Assembly (NCBI GenBank): GCA_026770585.1
Contig: MU646881.1
Coordinates: 210,270-228,244, forward strand
Direction of reading: 5' to 3'
DNA length: 17,975 nucleotides
Source of the DNA: Baffinella frigidus
Lineage: Eukaryota > Cryptophyceae > Cryptomonadales > Baffinellaceae
The first letter of the stretch is position 1. The number at the start of each line of letters is the position of its first letter. The notes below the pieces were generated by a model that was not told where the DNA came from, did no database searches, and saw only the letters and a program-made list of their open reading frames with translations. The translations under genes and the position numbers were made by a program. Of this stretch, positions 6,595-13,078 are shown piece by piece.

Positions 6595-6660
6595 CTGTTC
6601 GTGGCGGTCGCACTGGATCCCGAGCGCATTCAGCAGCGCGTCCACGTTCGCCACCGCGTC
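6595..6660 (-). CDS. Exon e19: helical segment ending in CDRHEQ
   Basis: Sixty-six nt, 22 codons, phase 0 to phase 0, acceptor TCTCCAG, donor CAG-GTTATC. It begins DAVANVDALLNALGIQCDRH and ends EQ. The first part is a plausible amphipathic helix; the terminal C-x2-H may pair with CPVC in e20. Function unknown. Confidence 0.75.
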
Positions 6661-6699
6661 CTGGAGATTCAGGTTTGACCATCTTGACTTTTGTCCAGT

Positions 6700-7080
6700 T
6701 TGGAGGTTGGGGTTGCGGGATGGGGTTTGTGGATGGGATTTCGTGTTTGGTGTGGGGGGTTAGGGTGCAGGGGATTGGGGAAAGGGTTCATGGTTTAGGG
6801 TTTAGGGTTTAGGGTTTAGCGTATAGGGTTTAGGGTTCAATGTTTCGGGTCTCAGGTTTAGGGTTTGGAGTGTAGGGTTTAGGGTTTAGGGTGGAGGGTG
6901 TGAACTTTAGGGTTCAGGGTTTTGGGGTTAGGGTTCAGGATTTAGTGTTTGATTTTTCGGGTTTAGGGTTCAGGGTTTAGGGTTCAAGGTTCAGGGTTTA
7001 GGGTGTGGGGTGTAGAGTTTATGGTGTTGGGTTAAGGGTTTATGGCTCAGGGGTTAGGGGCTATGGAAGGGTTAGAGGTG
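6700..7080. repeat. Long degenerate telomere-like intron
   Basis: Mixed TTTAGGG, TTCAGGG, GTGTGGG and TTTCGGG units with a short pure TTTAGGG run near 6795-6820. Part of the intron between e18 and e19. Confidence 0.88.
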
Positions 7081-7096
7081 TTGGGATGTTGCATAC

Positions 7097-7321
7097 ATCA
7101 TCCTCGAAGCGCGATTCAACTACTGCCACAAGCTAACGCCAGCGGACCCCTTAGCCTACGGTAGGAACCCCCCCTCCTCCTACGACGTTTAAAAACAAAA
7201 AGGTCCTAAAAGTCGTAGGAGGGGGGCTCCTACCGTAGGCAATCCGTAGGCTCTAAGAACCTCGCTGGCGTTAGCTTTTCAGATGACAACGCTCCGCGAA
7301 AGGCTGCGGTCCTGGCTTGTC
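7097..7321 (-). pseudogene. Copy of e18 split by a palindromic element
   Basis: The upstream part (7286-7321) reads TSQDRSLSRS, like SSQGGVRSRSRS of e18. The downstream part ends VVESRFEDD at a GAT-GTATGC boundary, like SVESRNQDD-GTATGC of e18. Between them lies the foldback element 7131-7276, so this exon copy appears disrupted by its insertion. Confidence 0.7.
7131..7276. mobile_element. Palindromic foldback/MITE-like element A
   Basis: Terminal inverted repeat AGCTAACGCCAGCG (7131-7144; complement at 7263-7276) and long inner arms CCTACGGTAGGAACCCCC.. (7155-7185) pairing with 7212-7239. The non-coding loop is about 26 bp. No transposase and no clear target-site duplication were seen. The CCTACGGTAGG inner arm is shared with element B at 8392-8539. 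Confidence 0.75.
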
Positions 7322-7430
7322 TCACGCCAACACTCTGTCAACTTCTGAGAAACCATGTCAACTTCCGAGAAAACAGTCAACTTCTGAGAAACATCCCGGC
7401 AAGAGTGAAACGGGAGGGGAGGGGGCATAC
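7322..7430. repeat. CAACTTCTGAGAAAC short direct repeats
   Basis: TCAACTTCTGAGAAAC and close variants occur three times between about 7338 and 7393 in the intron. No coding content. Confidence 0.6.
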
Positions 7431-7517
7431 GTCATCTTGGTTGCGGGATTCGACGCTGCGCGAACGGGAGCGCACCCCCCCCTGGCTTGACGCCGTCTGC
7501 GTCCGCCGCATCTCCGG
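7431..7517 (-). CDS. Exon e18: Arg/Ser-rich segment (best of six copies)
   Basis: Eighty-seven nt, 29 codons, phase 0 to phase 0, acceptor AATGCAG, donor GAC-GTATGCC. It begins PEMRRTQTASSQGGVRSRSR and ends SVESRNQDD. Basic and serine-rich, it contains possible phosphorylation contexts (RRTQT, RSRSRS), but no domain is recognised. Five other copies (7097-7321, 7637-7693, 7861-7906, 8029-8079 and 8775-8831) carry the same frame with varied damage; this is the only one with both splice sites and the full reading frame. Confidence 0.7.
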
Positions 7518-7636
7518 CTGCATTGTCCAGTGCACGCTTGTATCTTAGTATACGGTGTGTACTTGGTGATATACGACTCTTAGTATACGGTGTATACTTG
7601 GTGATATACGACTCGACGTCTTGGTGGCAGACACAC

Positions 7637-7693
7637 TCGGGGCGAAAGGCAGCGCCCCTGGCTTGACGGCGTCCGCGTCCGCCCCATCTCCGG
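7637..7693 (-). pseudogene. In-frame partial copy of e18
   Basis: Nineteen codons, PEMGRTRTPSSQGRCLSPR, between GATAG and GTGTGTC. The SVESRNQDD end is missing. It could still be spliced in phase, but it is shorter. Confidence 0.5.
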
Positions 7694-7860
7694 CTATCAC
7701 CACACAGGTTACGAGTCCAACCACACAGAGAGATTGATAATGTATTGCCAAACAGTCAGCGTCAGTGTCGCACATGCTACGCATTGTGCCATTACTGTAC
7801 CGCGTGTCGGCCGTTCATTCGAGCATTTTCTAACCACACAGGTTATGCACAGGTTATTTA

Positions 7861-7906
7861 TCCCAAGAGAGGATTTGCTCCGCGTCCGCGTCCGCCGCAT
7901 CTCCGG
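7861..7906 (-). pseudogene. Truncated copy of e18
   Basis: Starts PEMRRTRTRSKSSLG after CACCAG, then diverges into unrelated sequence with no donor. Confidence 0.5.
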
Positions 7907-8028
7907 CTGGTGAGGTCACCAACATCACTACACATTTCACAAAAATTTACTACACAGTTCACCATAATTACTACACAGGTGGACCATGCTAGTAGCAGTA
8001 GAGCATGTGTGTGGTAATTTTGGTTGCG

Positions 8029-8079
8029 CGAAAGCCCCCCCCCCTGGCCTGACGGGTTCCGCGACCGCCGCATCTCCGG
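8029..8079 (-). pseudogene. Partial copy of e18
   Basis: Starts PEMRRSRNPSGQGGGLSRNQ after ACCAG. The donor position lacks GT. Flanking intron (GCATGTGTGTRGTAATTTTSGTTGCG) is shared with the neighbouring unit, showing whole-unit duplication. Confidence 0.5.
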
Positions 8080-8216
8080 CTGGTTGGGTCACGAAAGTTA
8101 CTACACAAGTGCACCATTTTGGTAGTAGAAGGGCATGTGTGTAGTAATTTTCGTTGCGAGATTGAATCTCCGGAACCTCAGGACGCACAGGTCCACTTAC
8201 CAGCGGCCGAGCTCCT

Positions 8217-8240
8217 TTTCACCTTGAATTCAAGGTGAAA
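8217..8240. repeat. Second perfect 24-bp palindrome centred on GAATTC
   Basis: 8217-8240 equals its reverse complement, with core ACCTTGAATTCAAGGT. Same length and centre as the palindrome at 3260-3283, but the arms differ. Confidence 0.85.
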
Positions 8241-8391
8241 TTCCGGTTAGGTTCCAGGACAATGGATAAGATTCTAGTACACACCGTTTGGATGGACTGT
8301 ATCCGTGAATCTCCCGGCGGCTGCTAAGTGGATGCGCACAGGTGTGCATCGCTGAGGTTATGCATCGGGGGTTGGTACAAGTTCATAGGCC

Positions 8392-8539
8392 AACGGCCTA
8401 AAAATGGGGTAGTTAGGCATACGGTATTGCCTAGGACCTCCTACCGTAGGCCGAGGGATCCTAGGACCAAAAAGTCTCGGCCTACGGTAGGAGGTCCTAG
8501 GCAATACCGTAGGCCTCACTACCCCATTTTCAGGCCGTT
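8392..8539. mobile_element. Palindromic foldback/MITE-like element B
   Basis: Arms of roughly 65 bp or more. Left AACGGCCTAAAAATGGGGTA (8392) pairs with right TACCCCATTTTCAGGCCGTT ending at 8539; inside, CCTAGGACCTCCTACCGTAGG pairs with its complement. The central loop is only about 15 bp, so it is close to a perfect hairpin. Related to element A through the CCTACCGTAGG core. No coding capacity. Confidence 0.78.
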
Positions 8540-8624
8540 ACCCTATTAAAGTGACACCAGCTCGAGAATGCTAGAAGGGCCTATTCAAAAACGAACACAC
8601 GAAGTCTTACTACACAAATGCTCA

Positions 8625-8713
8625 AATTTGTATCAGGATAAGATAAAAGCAACCTCGCGCCTGGCATAAATTCTGCCAGACACGAGGTTACTTTACCTTA
8701 TCCTGGTACAAAT
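8625..8713. mobile_element. Palindromic foldback element C
   Basis: ATTTGTATCAGGATAAG at 8625-8641 pairs with CTTATCCTGGTACAAAT at 8697-8713; AGCAACCTCG pairs with CGAGGTTACT; the centre is CTGGCATAAATTCTGCCAG. Unrelated in sequence to A and B. Lies about 80 bp from element B. Confidence 0.75.
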
Positions 8714-8774
8714 ATTCACAAACTTTTCCCCCCTCATATATATAGGCCCCTGTAGCGTTCTGGTGTGGACTCGC

Positions 8775-8831
8775 GCTCCGCGATAGGCTGCGGCCCTGGC
8801 GCAACAACTTCAAAGTCCGCCGCAACTCCGG
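8775..8831 (-). pseudogene. Copy of e18 with altered donor
   Basis: Nineteen in-frame codons, PELRRTLKLLRQGRSLSRS, after GAACAG. The following bases are GCGAGT, so it would need a GC-type donor or is unspliced. The plus strand here also has an open frame (to about 8974), but the match to the e18 family favours the minus strand. Confidence 0.5.
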
Positions 8832-8969
8832 CTGTTCCCACGGACACATGTCAAGATTCGCAAAAAGTTGATTCTTCGGAACTTCCGGACGTACAGGTTA
8901 TGAGCACAACACTGAAAATTTCTCGAAAAAAACCAACCACACAAAACTCTCAAAAAAACAAAATCGCGG

Positions 8970-9012
8970 TTTAGGGTGAGGGTTTAGGGATTCGGGTTTA
9001 GGGATTCGGGGT
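8970..9012. repeat. Short telomere-like repeat
   Basis: TTTAGGG/TTTAGGGATTCGGG units just downstream of e17. Confidence 0.7.
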
Positions 9013-9022
9013 TCGGGCGTAC

Positions 9023-9073
9023 GCTCTGGGCGTCCAGGGGAAGGTTGCCAATCTGGATGTCTCGCTCATCAAC
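9023..9073 (-). CDS. Exon e17: 51-nt exon
   Basis: Seventeen codons, VDERDIQIGNLPLDAQS, phase 0 to phase 0, acceptor ACACCAG, donor AGC-GTACGCC. Both flanks are telomere-like. No duplicate seen and no domain recognised. Confidence 0.74.
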
Positions 9074-9079
9074 CTGGTG

Positions 9080-9215
9080 TGGGTTTTGGGTTTTGGGTTT
9101 TGGGTTTTGGGGTTTGGGGTTTGGGGTTTGGGGTTTAGGTTTTAGGGTTTAGGGTGTAGGGCGTAGGGTTTAGGGTGTAAGGTTCAGGGTTCAGGGTGAG
9201 GGGTTCGATCACGCA
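9080..9215. repeat. Telomere-like intron, TTTTGGG/TTTGGGG then TTTAGGG
   Basis: Begins with TTTTGGG units, passes through four TTTGGGG units, then GTGTAGG/TTCAGGG. Confidence 0.87.
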
Positions 9216-9292
9216 TTTTCAGGCTGGAGGGTCATAACCAAGAAGAAGAGCAGAGTGTAGGGTGGGTGCAGGGTGTCGGGTGTATGGCTCAC

Positions 9293-9425
9293 CCCAATAA
9301 GGGAGTCACGGCGGCCCCGATGGCGATGCTGCGGCAGATGAATTCCCCTCCCTGAGGTTTGATCACTCGCGCCTCGCTGGTGGGGCGTGGTGCCAGGCAG
9401 CAACTGCACGTTTCCCTCGTTGCTC
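9293..9425 (-). CDS. Exon e16: longest exon, low-complexity His/Arg/Gln-rich
   Basis: One hundred thirty-three nt. It enters with one base completing the Thr codon from e15, then 44 codons, ending in phase 0. Acceptor GTGCAG, donor GGG-GTGAGCC. It begins SNEGNVQLLPGTTPHQRGAS and later has HLPQHRHRGRRDSLIG; probably disordered. An internal AG (CCTCAG at about 9354) would give another frame (GGEFICRSIAIGAAVTPLLG), but that does not fit the phase of e15. A shorter homologue lies at 9478-9532. Confidence 0.6.
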
Positions 9426-9477
9426 CTGCACGGACACACACGTTGTGAATATCGTGTGAAGTGAGCCTCCATGTGTG

Positions 9478-9532
9478 TGACGTATAGCGCTGTCTGAGAC
9501 TATTTGGCCTCTCGCCATTTCCCTCGGCGCTC
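9478..9532 (-). pseudogene. Duplicated start of e16
   Basis: GTGCAG followed by SAEGNGERPNSLRQRYT in the same phase as SNEGNVQLLPGTT of e16; the 5' flank (CACACGCGYGTG) is duplicated too. It diverges after a few codons. Confidence 0.5.
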
Positions 9533-9650
9533 CTGCACCAACACGCGCGTGTGTTTCGAGTGGGCGTGCGTCCAAAATACGTACAGTATACTTAGGGTTT
9601 GTGCTGTGGTTGAGAAATGCAATTAAAAACCAGCAGCCCAGAGCAAAACC

Positions 9651-9699
9651 GGAGGAGAAGAAGAAGATGAAGAAGATGATGAAGAAGAAGAAGAGGGGG
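9651..9699. repeat. GAA/GAT purine-rich microsatellite
   Basis: Runs of GAAGAAGAT and GAAGAAGAA followed by a G run. In the gene's sense direction this is a CTT/CCC polypyrimidine stretch immediately after the e15 donor. Confidence 0.8.
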
Positions 9700-9706
9700 G
9701 GGGTAC

Positions 9707-9756
9707 GTTGTGCGGGAGATGTTGCCGTTCTGCAGCTGGTCTTTGTGAGAGCTCAC
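9707..9756 (-). CDS. Exon e15
   Basis: Fifty nt, 16 codons VSSHKDQLQNGNISRT plus AC, entering in phase 0 and completed by G of e16 to Thr. Acceptor ACGCAG, donor AAC-GTACCC. Polar, probably disordered. Confidence 0.7.
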
Positions 9757-9775
9757 CTGCGTTTCGGGTGTGGGG

Positions 9776-9900
9776 GTTGGGGGTTAGGGGTTAGGGGTTA
9801 GGGGTTAGGGGTTAGGGGTTAGGGGTTAGGGGTTAGGGGTTAGGGGTTGGAGGTTAGGGGTGTAGGGTTAAGGGTGTAGCTTTCAGGGTGTAGGGTTCAG
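9776..9900. repeat. Perfect GGGGTTA heptamer array and degenerate tail
   Basis: About nine consecutive GGGGTTA units (9783-9848) without error, then GTGTAGG/TTAAGGG variants. This variant is not used as a block elsewhere in the window. Confidence 0.9.
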
Positions 9901-9994
9901 GGCCCGACCCACGGCTTTGACGTCATACACGGGTCAAACAGGTCAAACCCGTCAAAATTGTCTGTCAAAGTGGTCAACACCGCCAGGTCAGTAC

Positions 9995-10027
9995 CAAGAG
10001 CGCGACGTGCTGCCGCAGGTGGGCGTG
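9995..10027 (-). pseudogene. Partial copy of e14
   Basis: HAHLRQHVALL followed by an intact GTACTG donor, matching HAHLPDHVARL-GTACC of e14. The upstream half is replaced by the GTCAAACTGG array. Confidence 0.6.
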
Positions 10028-10154
10028 CAAGTCAAACTGGGTAGTCAAACTGGATCAAACTGGGCAAACTGGTAGTCAAACTGGTCAAATCAGTCAAACT
10101 GGGGAGTCAAAATGGTCACAATTGCCTGTCAAAATGGGTGGTCCAGGACTGTAA

Positions 10155-10196
10155 CAGGCGCGCAAAGTGCTGCGGGAGGGGGACGTGCGAGGCCGC
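10155..10196 (-). pseudogene. Partial copy of e14 with lost donor
   Basis: Contains ASHVPLPQHFARL aligned with ASHAHLPDHVARL. The donor GT is changed to TT (CTG-TTACAG), so it is not spliceable at this position. Confidence 0.6.
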
Positions 10197-10298
10197 GATA
10201 GGCAAACTGGGCAGTCAAACTGTTCAAACTGGGCAGTCAAAGTAGTCAAAAATGGAGGCTTCATGTCTCAGTGGTCAAAAGTGGGGCCTGGAAGGTAC

Positions 10299-10366
10299 CA
10301 GGCGCGCGACGTGATCCGGGAGGTGGGCGTGCGAGGCCGCGAAGGAGTGCGAGTGCTGCCGCCACG
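10299..10366 (-). CDS. Exon e14: His-rich segment
   Basis: Sixty-eight nt. CG completes a Ser codon with the T left by e13, then 22 codons ending in phase 0. Acceptor AATGCAG, donor CTG-GTACC. It begins WRQHSHSFAASHAHLPDHVA and ends RL. Conservation of this frame in two partial copies supports it. The plus strand has an overlapping open frame (VIREVGVRGRE), which I regard as a shadow. Confidence 0.6.
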
Positions 10367-10426
10367 CTGCATTCGGTGTAGGGCTTACGCTTTGTTTTCG
10401 TTTCTTGTTTTCATACCCCATCCCCC

Positions 10427-10470
10427 CAACCCCCCCAACCCCCCCAACCCCCCCCCCCCCCCCCCCCCAC
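10427..10470. repeat. C-rich tract
   Basis: CCCCCCAA repeated, then an uninterrupted run of about 20 C. Confidence 0.9.
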
Positions 10471-10750
10471 ACACCAAACCGAGGCCACGAACGAGTGTGG
10501 CTGGTGTCGCCAGATGCACCGGGGGTAGCAGTTTAGGTTCGGGGGGGGCAGGGAGGGGTGGGAAGCGGGGGTGGGGTTGAGGAGAAGTTGGTTTGCGTGG
10601 GTGGTGCTTGGATTAGGATTTATGGTTGTGGAGACGTGGGTGTGTGTGGGTGGTGCTGAGGGGTTCGGGGCCTCTAAAGCCTCCGCGACTGCAGGTTTAA
10701 TGTTTAGGGTTGAAGAGGCCTCGATGTGGGTGGGTGGTGCTGTTGGGTTG
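10471..10750. other. G-rich stretch without a recognised exon
   Basis: Contains two or three copies of GTGGGTGGTGCTG within G-rich intron-like sequence (10595, 10645 and 10727). I found no convincing exon on either strand. Confidence 0.4.
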
Positions 10751-10759
10751 CAAGTTTAG

Positions 10760-10937
10760 GGGATACGGATGAGGGTTCAGATTTTTGGGGTTTAGGGTTC
10801 GGGGTTCAGAGTTTATGGTGTAGGGTGTGGGGTTTAGGGTTTAGGGTTCGGGGCTTAGCGTTTAGGGTTCGAGGACTAAGGTTTAGGGTTTAGGGTTTAG
10901 GGTTTAGGGTTTAGGGTTTAGGGTTTGGGGTTTGGAT
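10760..10937. repeat. Telomere-like intron, ends in pure TTTAGGG
   Basis: Mixed units, then 10879-10927 as seven perfect TTTAGGG units adjoining the e13 donor side. Confidence 0.9.
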
Positions 10938-10940
10938 GAC

Positions 10941-10983
10941 ATTGGTGCGGTTGGGCCGTGCTCGTTGTGCTGCTCGCTGCGAT
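10941..10983 (-). CDS. Exon e13: 43-nt Ser/Thr-rich exon
   Basis: Fourteen codons, IAASSTTSTAQPHQ, plus T, entering in phase 0 and leaving T to join CG of e14 (Ser). Acceptor GAACCAG, donor AAT-GTCATC. Supported mainly by splice sites and phase; composition is low complexity, so confidence is modest. Confidence 0.5.
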
Positions 10984-10989
10984 CTGGTT

Positions 10990-11170
10990 CACGGTTTGTG
11001 GCTTAGGGTTCAGGGGTCAGGGTTCGGGGTTTAGGGTTTAGGGTTTGGGGGTTAGGGCGTGTGGTTTGGGGGTAATGGTTTAGGGTGAAGGGTTTGGGAT
11101 TTACGGTTTGGAGTGTGGGGTTTAGGGTTTAGGGTTTTCGGTTCAGGGTTTAGGGTCTAGGGCTTACAGA
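10990..11170. repeat. Degenerate telomere-like intron
   Basis: Mixed TTTAGGG/TTTGGGG/TTCAGGG units. 11171-11240 is a short unique island (including CGTCCGAAGGCGTTC) with no supported exon, and 11241-11345 is eroded repeat. Confidence 0.8.
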
Positions 11171-11399
11171 GCGGCCGTCCGAAGGCGTTCTTCCGAATTC
11201 CATTGAATCGGACGACCCCTGTCTCACAACCAGGGTTTAGTGTTTAGTGGTTAGTGATCAAGGTTTAGGGGTTAGAGTTAATGAGTGGTGCGTTAATGAG
11301 TGGAGGGCTTAGGGTTTGGGATGCAATGTTGAATACGGTTCAGGGTTTCGGGTGTCGGGTTGGAAATACCGGTTTGGCAACCCCCGAATCCCGAGTCAC

Positions 11400-11450
11400 A
11401 GACGCGCGTATCTGAGCCCACCCTCGCTTGTTTGCTTGCTCTGGCTGCTG
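11400..11450 (-). CDS. Exon e12, homologous to e11
   Basis: Fifty-one nt, 17 codons, QQPEQANKRGWAQIRAS, phase 0 to phase 0, with CAGCAGCAG at the acceptor (tandem NAGNAG sites allow 3-nt steps) and donor TCT-GTGACTC. RGWAQIRAS aligns with SGWGQIRAA of e11, including the position of the following GTGAC donor. Both fit the same phase, so the two may be used together or alternatively. Confidence 0.55.
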
Positions 11451-11521
11451 CTGGGAGTGTGGAGGTTAGGGTGGAGGGGCTGGGGTTCAGGATTCAGGGA
11501 TCACGGGTTGTCAATCCCTTG

Positions 11522-11586
11522 GCACAGCCGCGCAGGGGTCTGGCCCCACCCCCCACCCCCCGTCCAAGCGGGGGTTTGCTCCGGAT
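11522..11586 (-). pseudogene. Diverged third copy of the e11/e12 exon
   Basis: Reads HPEQTPAWTGGGGWGQTPAR, sharing PEQ and GWGQ with e12 and e11. No AG acceptor at the expected place, and a G-run expansion is inside it. Confidence 0.5.
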
Positions 11587-11599
11587 GCGATGAGAGGTG

Positions 11600-11935
11600 A
11601 GAGGCTTGGGGGTGAGGCTTGAGGGTTGAAAGTTGAGAGTTCAGGGTTGAGGGTTCAGGGTTCGGGGTTTAGGGTTCAGGGTTGAGGGGTTAGGGTTGAG
11701 GGTTGGCTCCGGCTGTGTTTAGGGTTCAGGGTCAGGGGTTGGGGTATAAAACGTTTGCATGCAGGGTTTCGGGTTTACGGTTTAGGATATAGGGTTTTGG
11801 GTTTCGGGTTGAGGGTTGAGCCTTTAGGGTTGATGATTTCGGGTTTCGGGTTTCAGGTTTTGAGTTTCGGATTTGGCATTTTGGGTTTCAGGTTCAGGGT
11901 TTCGGATTGAGGATTCAGGGTTCAGGGTCCAGGGT
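11600..11935. repeat. Degenerate telomere-like repeats, TTGAGGG and TTTCGGG variants
   Basis: TTGAGGG/TTCAGGG at 11620-11720, then TTTCGGG/TTTCAGG at 11765-11920. A TATAAAA-like sequence at 11745 lies within it and has no other promoter support. Confidence 0.85.
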
Positions 11936-11944
11936 GTGGCAGCT

Positions 11945-11995
11945 GCGCGTGATGGGGTGCAGAAAAGCGGCCAATCGACTCCCGGGTGTTACGTT
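11945..11995 (-). pseudogene. Faint, diverged copy of e10
   Basis: TRESIGRFSAPHHAQ aligns with GVESICRLASHHK of e10. Bases GAGTCGATT.GCCGC are shared. Highly eroded. Confidence 0.4.
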
Positions 11996-12115
11996 TCAGG
12001 CGTCTGGCTTTAGACTTCAGGGTTCAGAGTGGAATAATGCCTGGTGGGATTCATGGGTTGACGTCGTGCGGCCAAGGATGCCAACATGTCGTCGTTCTGA
12101 AGAGGTTGACGTCAC

Positions 12116-12154
12116 CGCTGCTCTTATCTGGCCCCACCCCGACTCGTGATGTGA
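12116..12154 (-). CDS. Exon e11: 39-nt microexon
   Basis: Thirteen codons, SHHESGWGQIRAA, phase 0 to phase 0, acceptor ACACAG, donor GCG-GTGACG. Homology with e12 (GWxQIRA before GTGAC) supports the frame. An alternative frame (VGVGPDKSSGDV) is open but not conserved in the copies. Confidence 0.52.
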
Positions 12155-12164
12155 CTGTGTAGGG

Positions 12165-12315
12165 GTTATGGGTTACTGTTTGGGGGTTTGGGGTCAGGTG
12201 GTAGGGGTCAGGGGTTGTGGTTTAGGGTTTTGGGGTTGGGGTTGGTGTTGGGGTTGGTGTTGGTGTTGGTGTTGGTGTTGGTGTTGGGGTTGGGGTTGAG
12301 GGGTTGGGTTTTAGG
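12165..12315. repeat. GGTGTT hexamer array with telomere-like flanks
   Basis: 12237-12297 is a six-base array (GGTGTT/GGGGTT) rather than seven-base, flanked by TTTAGGG-like units. 12316-12500 is a unique island with a minus-strand open stretch (containing VWSRYPRISGGKVLC) but no supported splice boundaries. Confidence 0.8.
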
Positions 12316-12515
12316 GATTTGAACCGATTAGAAGCACGCTTTCTCAATCCTCCTGCCGCTCGGGAGGCTACAGAGCACTTTGCCCCCGGAAATCCGGGGA
12401 TAGCGTGACCACACATTACTGACTTTTGGCTGGTTTCCTTGCAAAACAATACAATAATTAACTTTAGAATGTTCACCGTAGTGTTCCGAGTGGCTGGGTG
12501 TGCTGGAGGGGAGAA

Positions 12516-12833
12516 ATGAGAGAGAGAGAGAGAGAGAGAGGAAGAGGAAGAGAGAGAGAGGGAGGGAGGGAGGGAGAGAGAGAGAGAGGGAGAGAGAGAG
12601 AGAGAGAAAGAGAGAGATGTAAAGAGAGACAGAATGCGCGCGCCCGCGTGAGAGAGAGAGAGAGCGGACACCGATTGGACGCGCGCTCTCCTCGCGGGGG
12701 ATGCTGAGGGAGAGAGAGGGAGAGAGGGTAGGGAGATAGCGAGCGACAGCTTGAGAAAGAGAGAGACAGAGAGATACCGATTGGACGCGCGCTCTCCTGT
12801 CTGAGAGCGCGACAGAGAGAGCCAGACAGAGAC

Positions 12834-12927
<94 letters not shown>

Positions 12928-12960
12928 TGAATGAGACAACGAGAGAGAGAGAGACCGAAT
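12516..12960. repeat. GA and GT microsatellite cluster
   Basis: (GA)n with GGGA interruptions at 12516-12660 and around 12700-12770, then an uninterrupted (TG)n of about 33 units at 12836-12903, then (GA)n to 12926. ACCGATTGGACGCGCGCTCT occurs at 12670 and again at 12776, so the region also holds a 106-bp duplication. Long open frames here (Ser/Leu or Arg/Glu runs) are artefacts of the repeat. Confidence 0.92.
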
Positions 12961-12965
12961 GGTGT

Positions 12966-13057
12966 CTTGCCCTCCTGCCTCCAGGTTGGGAAGATGCTGC
13001 GGACCCCCAGGATGATGGCGAGACATACTCCGGCTTCGTTTGCTGCTTCGGGAATTA
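12966..13057 (+). CDS. WW-like segment on the opposite strand (uncertain)
   Basis: Plus-strand reading LPPGWEDAADPQDDGETYSG followed by FVCCFGN and a stop. LPPGWE and DGETY match the start and middle of WW domains, but the second Trp/Pro part is absent. The minus strand is equally open (QQTKPEYVSPSSWGS). A copy at 13143-13215 carries a 1-base length change that breaks the plus-strand frame. I cannot decide strand or coding status. Confidence 0.3.
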
Positions 13058-13078
13058 GGGTTTAGGATTTAGGGTTCA

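Larger units (their letters stand above)
9933..10260. repeat. GTCAAACTGG-rich array
   Basis: More than a dozen copies of GTCAAACTGG or close variants (AGTCAAACTGGG, GTCAAAATGG, GTCAAAGTGG), interrupted by two copies of the e14 exon. The larger unit, array plus exon, repeats every 144-160 bp. Confidence 0.8.

Noticed and set aside
7085-8830. CRISPR-like array from regularly recurring GCGTCCGCCGCATCTCCGGCTG
   Set aside because: Spacing is irregular (about 170-750 bp), and the units are exon copies with flanking intron.
8765-8974. Plus-strand open frame of 69 codons
   Set aside because: It overlaps a copy of the e18 exon family, whose six copies keep the minus-strand frame; there is no splice or promoter support for the plus strand.
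9354-9425. Alternative internal acceptor in e16 giving a hydrophobic peptide (GGEFICRSIAIGAAVTPLLG)
   Set aside because: Entering from e15 in the required phase produces a TGA; the longer exon keeps the frame to e17.
12310-12345. Possible tRNA B box (GGTTCAAATCC on the minus strand)
   Set aside because: Flanking bases do not form a T stem and no matching A box or acceptor stem was found.
12328-13026. Long minus-strand open frame of about 230 codons over the microsatellites
   Set aside because: It is Ser/Leu and Thr/His runs produced by GA and GT repeats, open in several frames on both strands.
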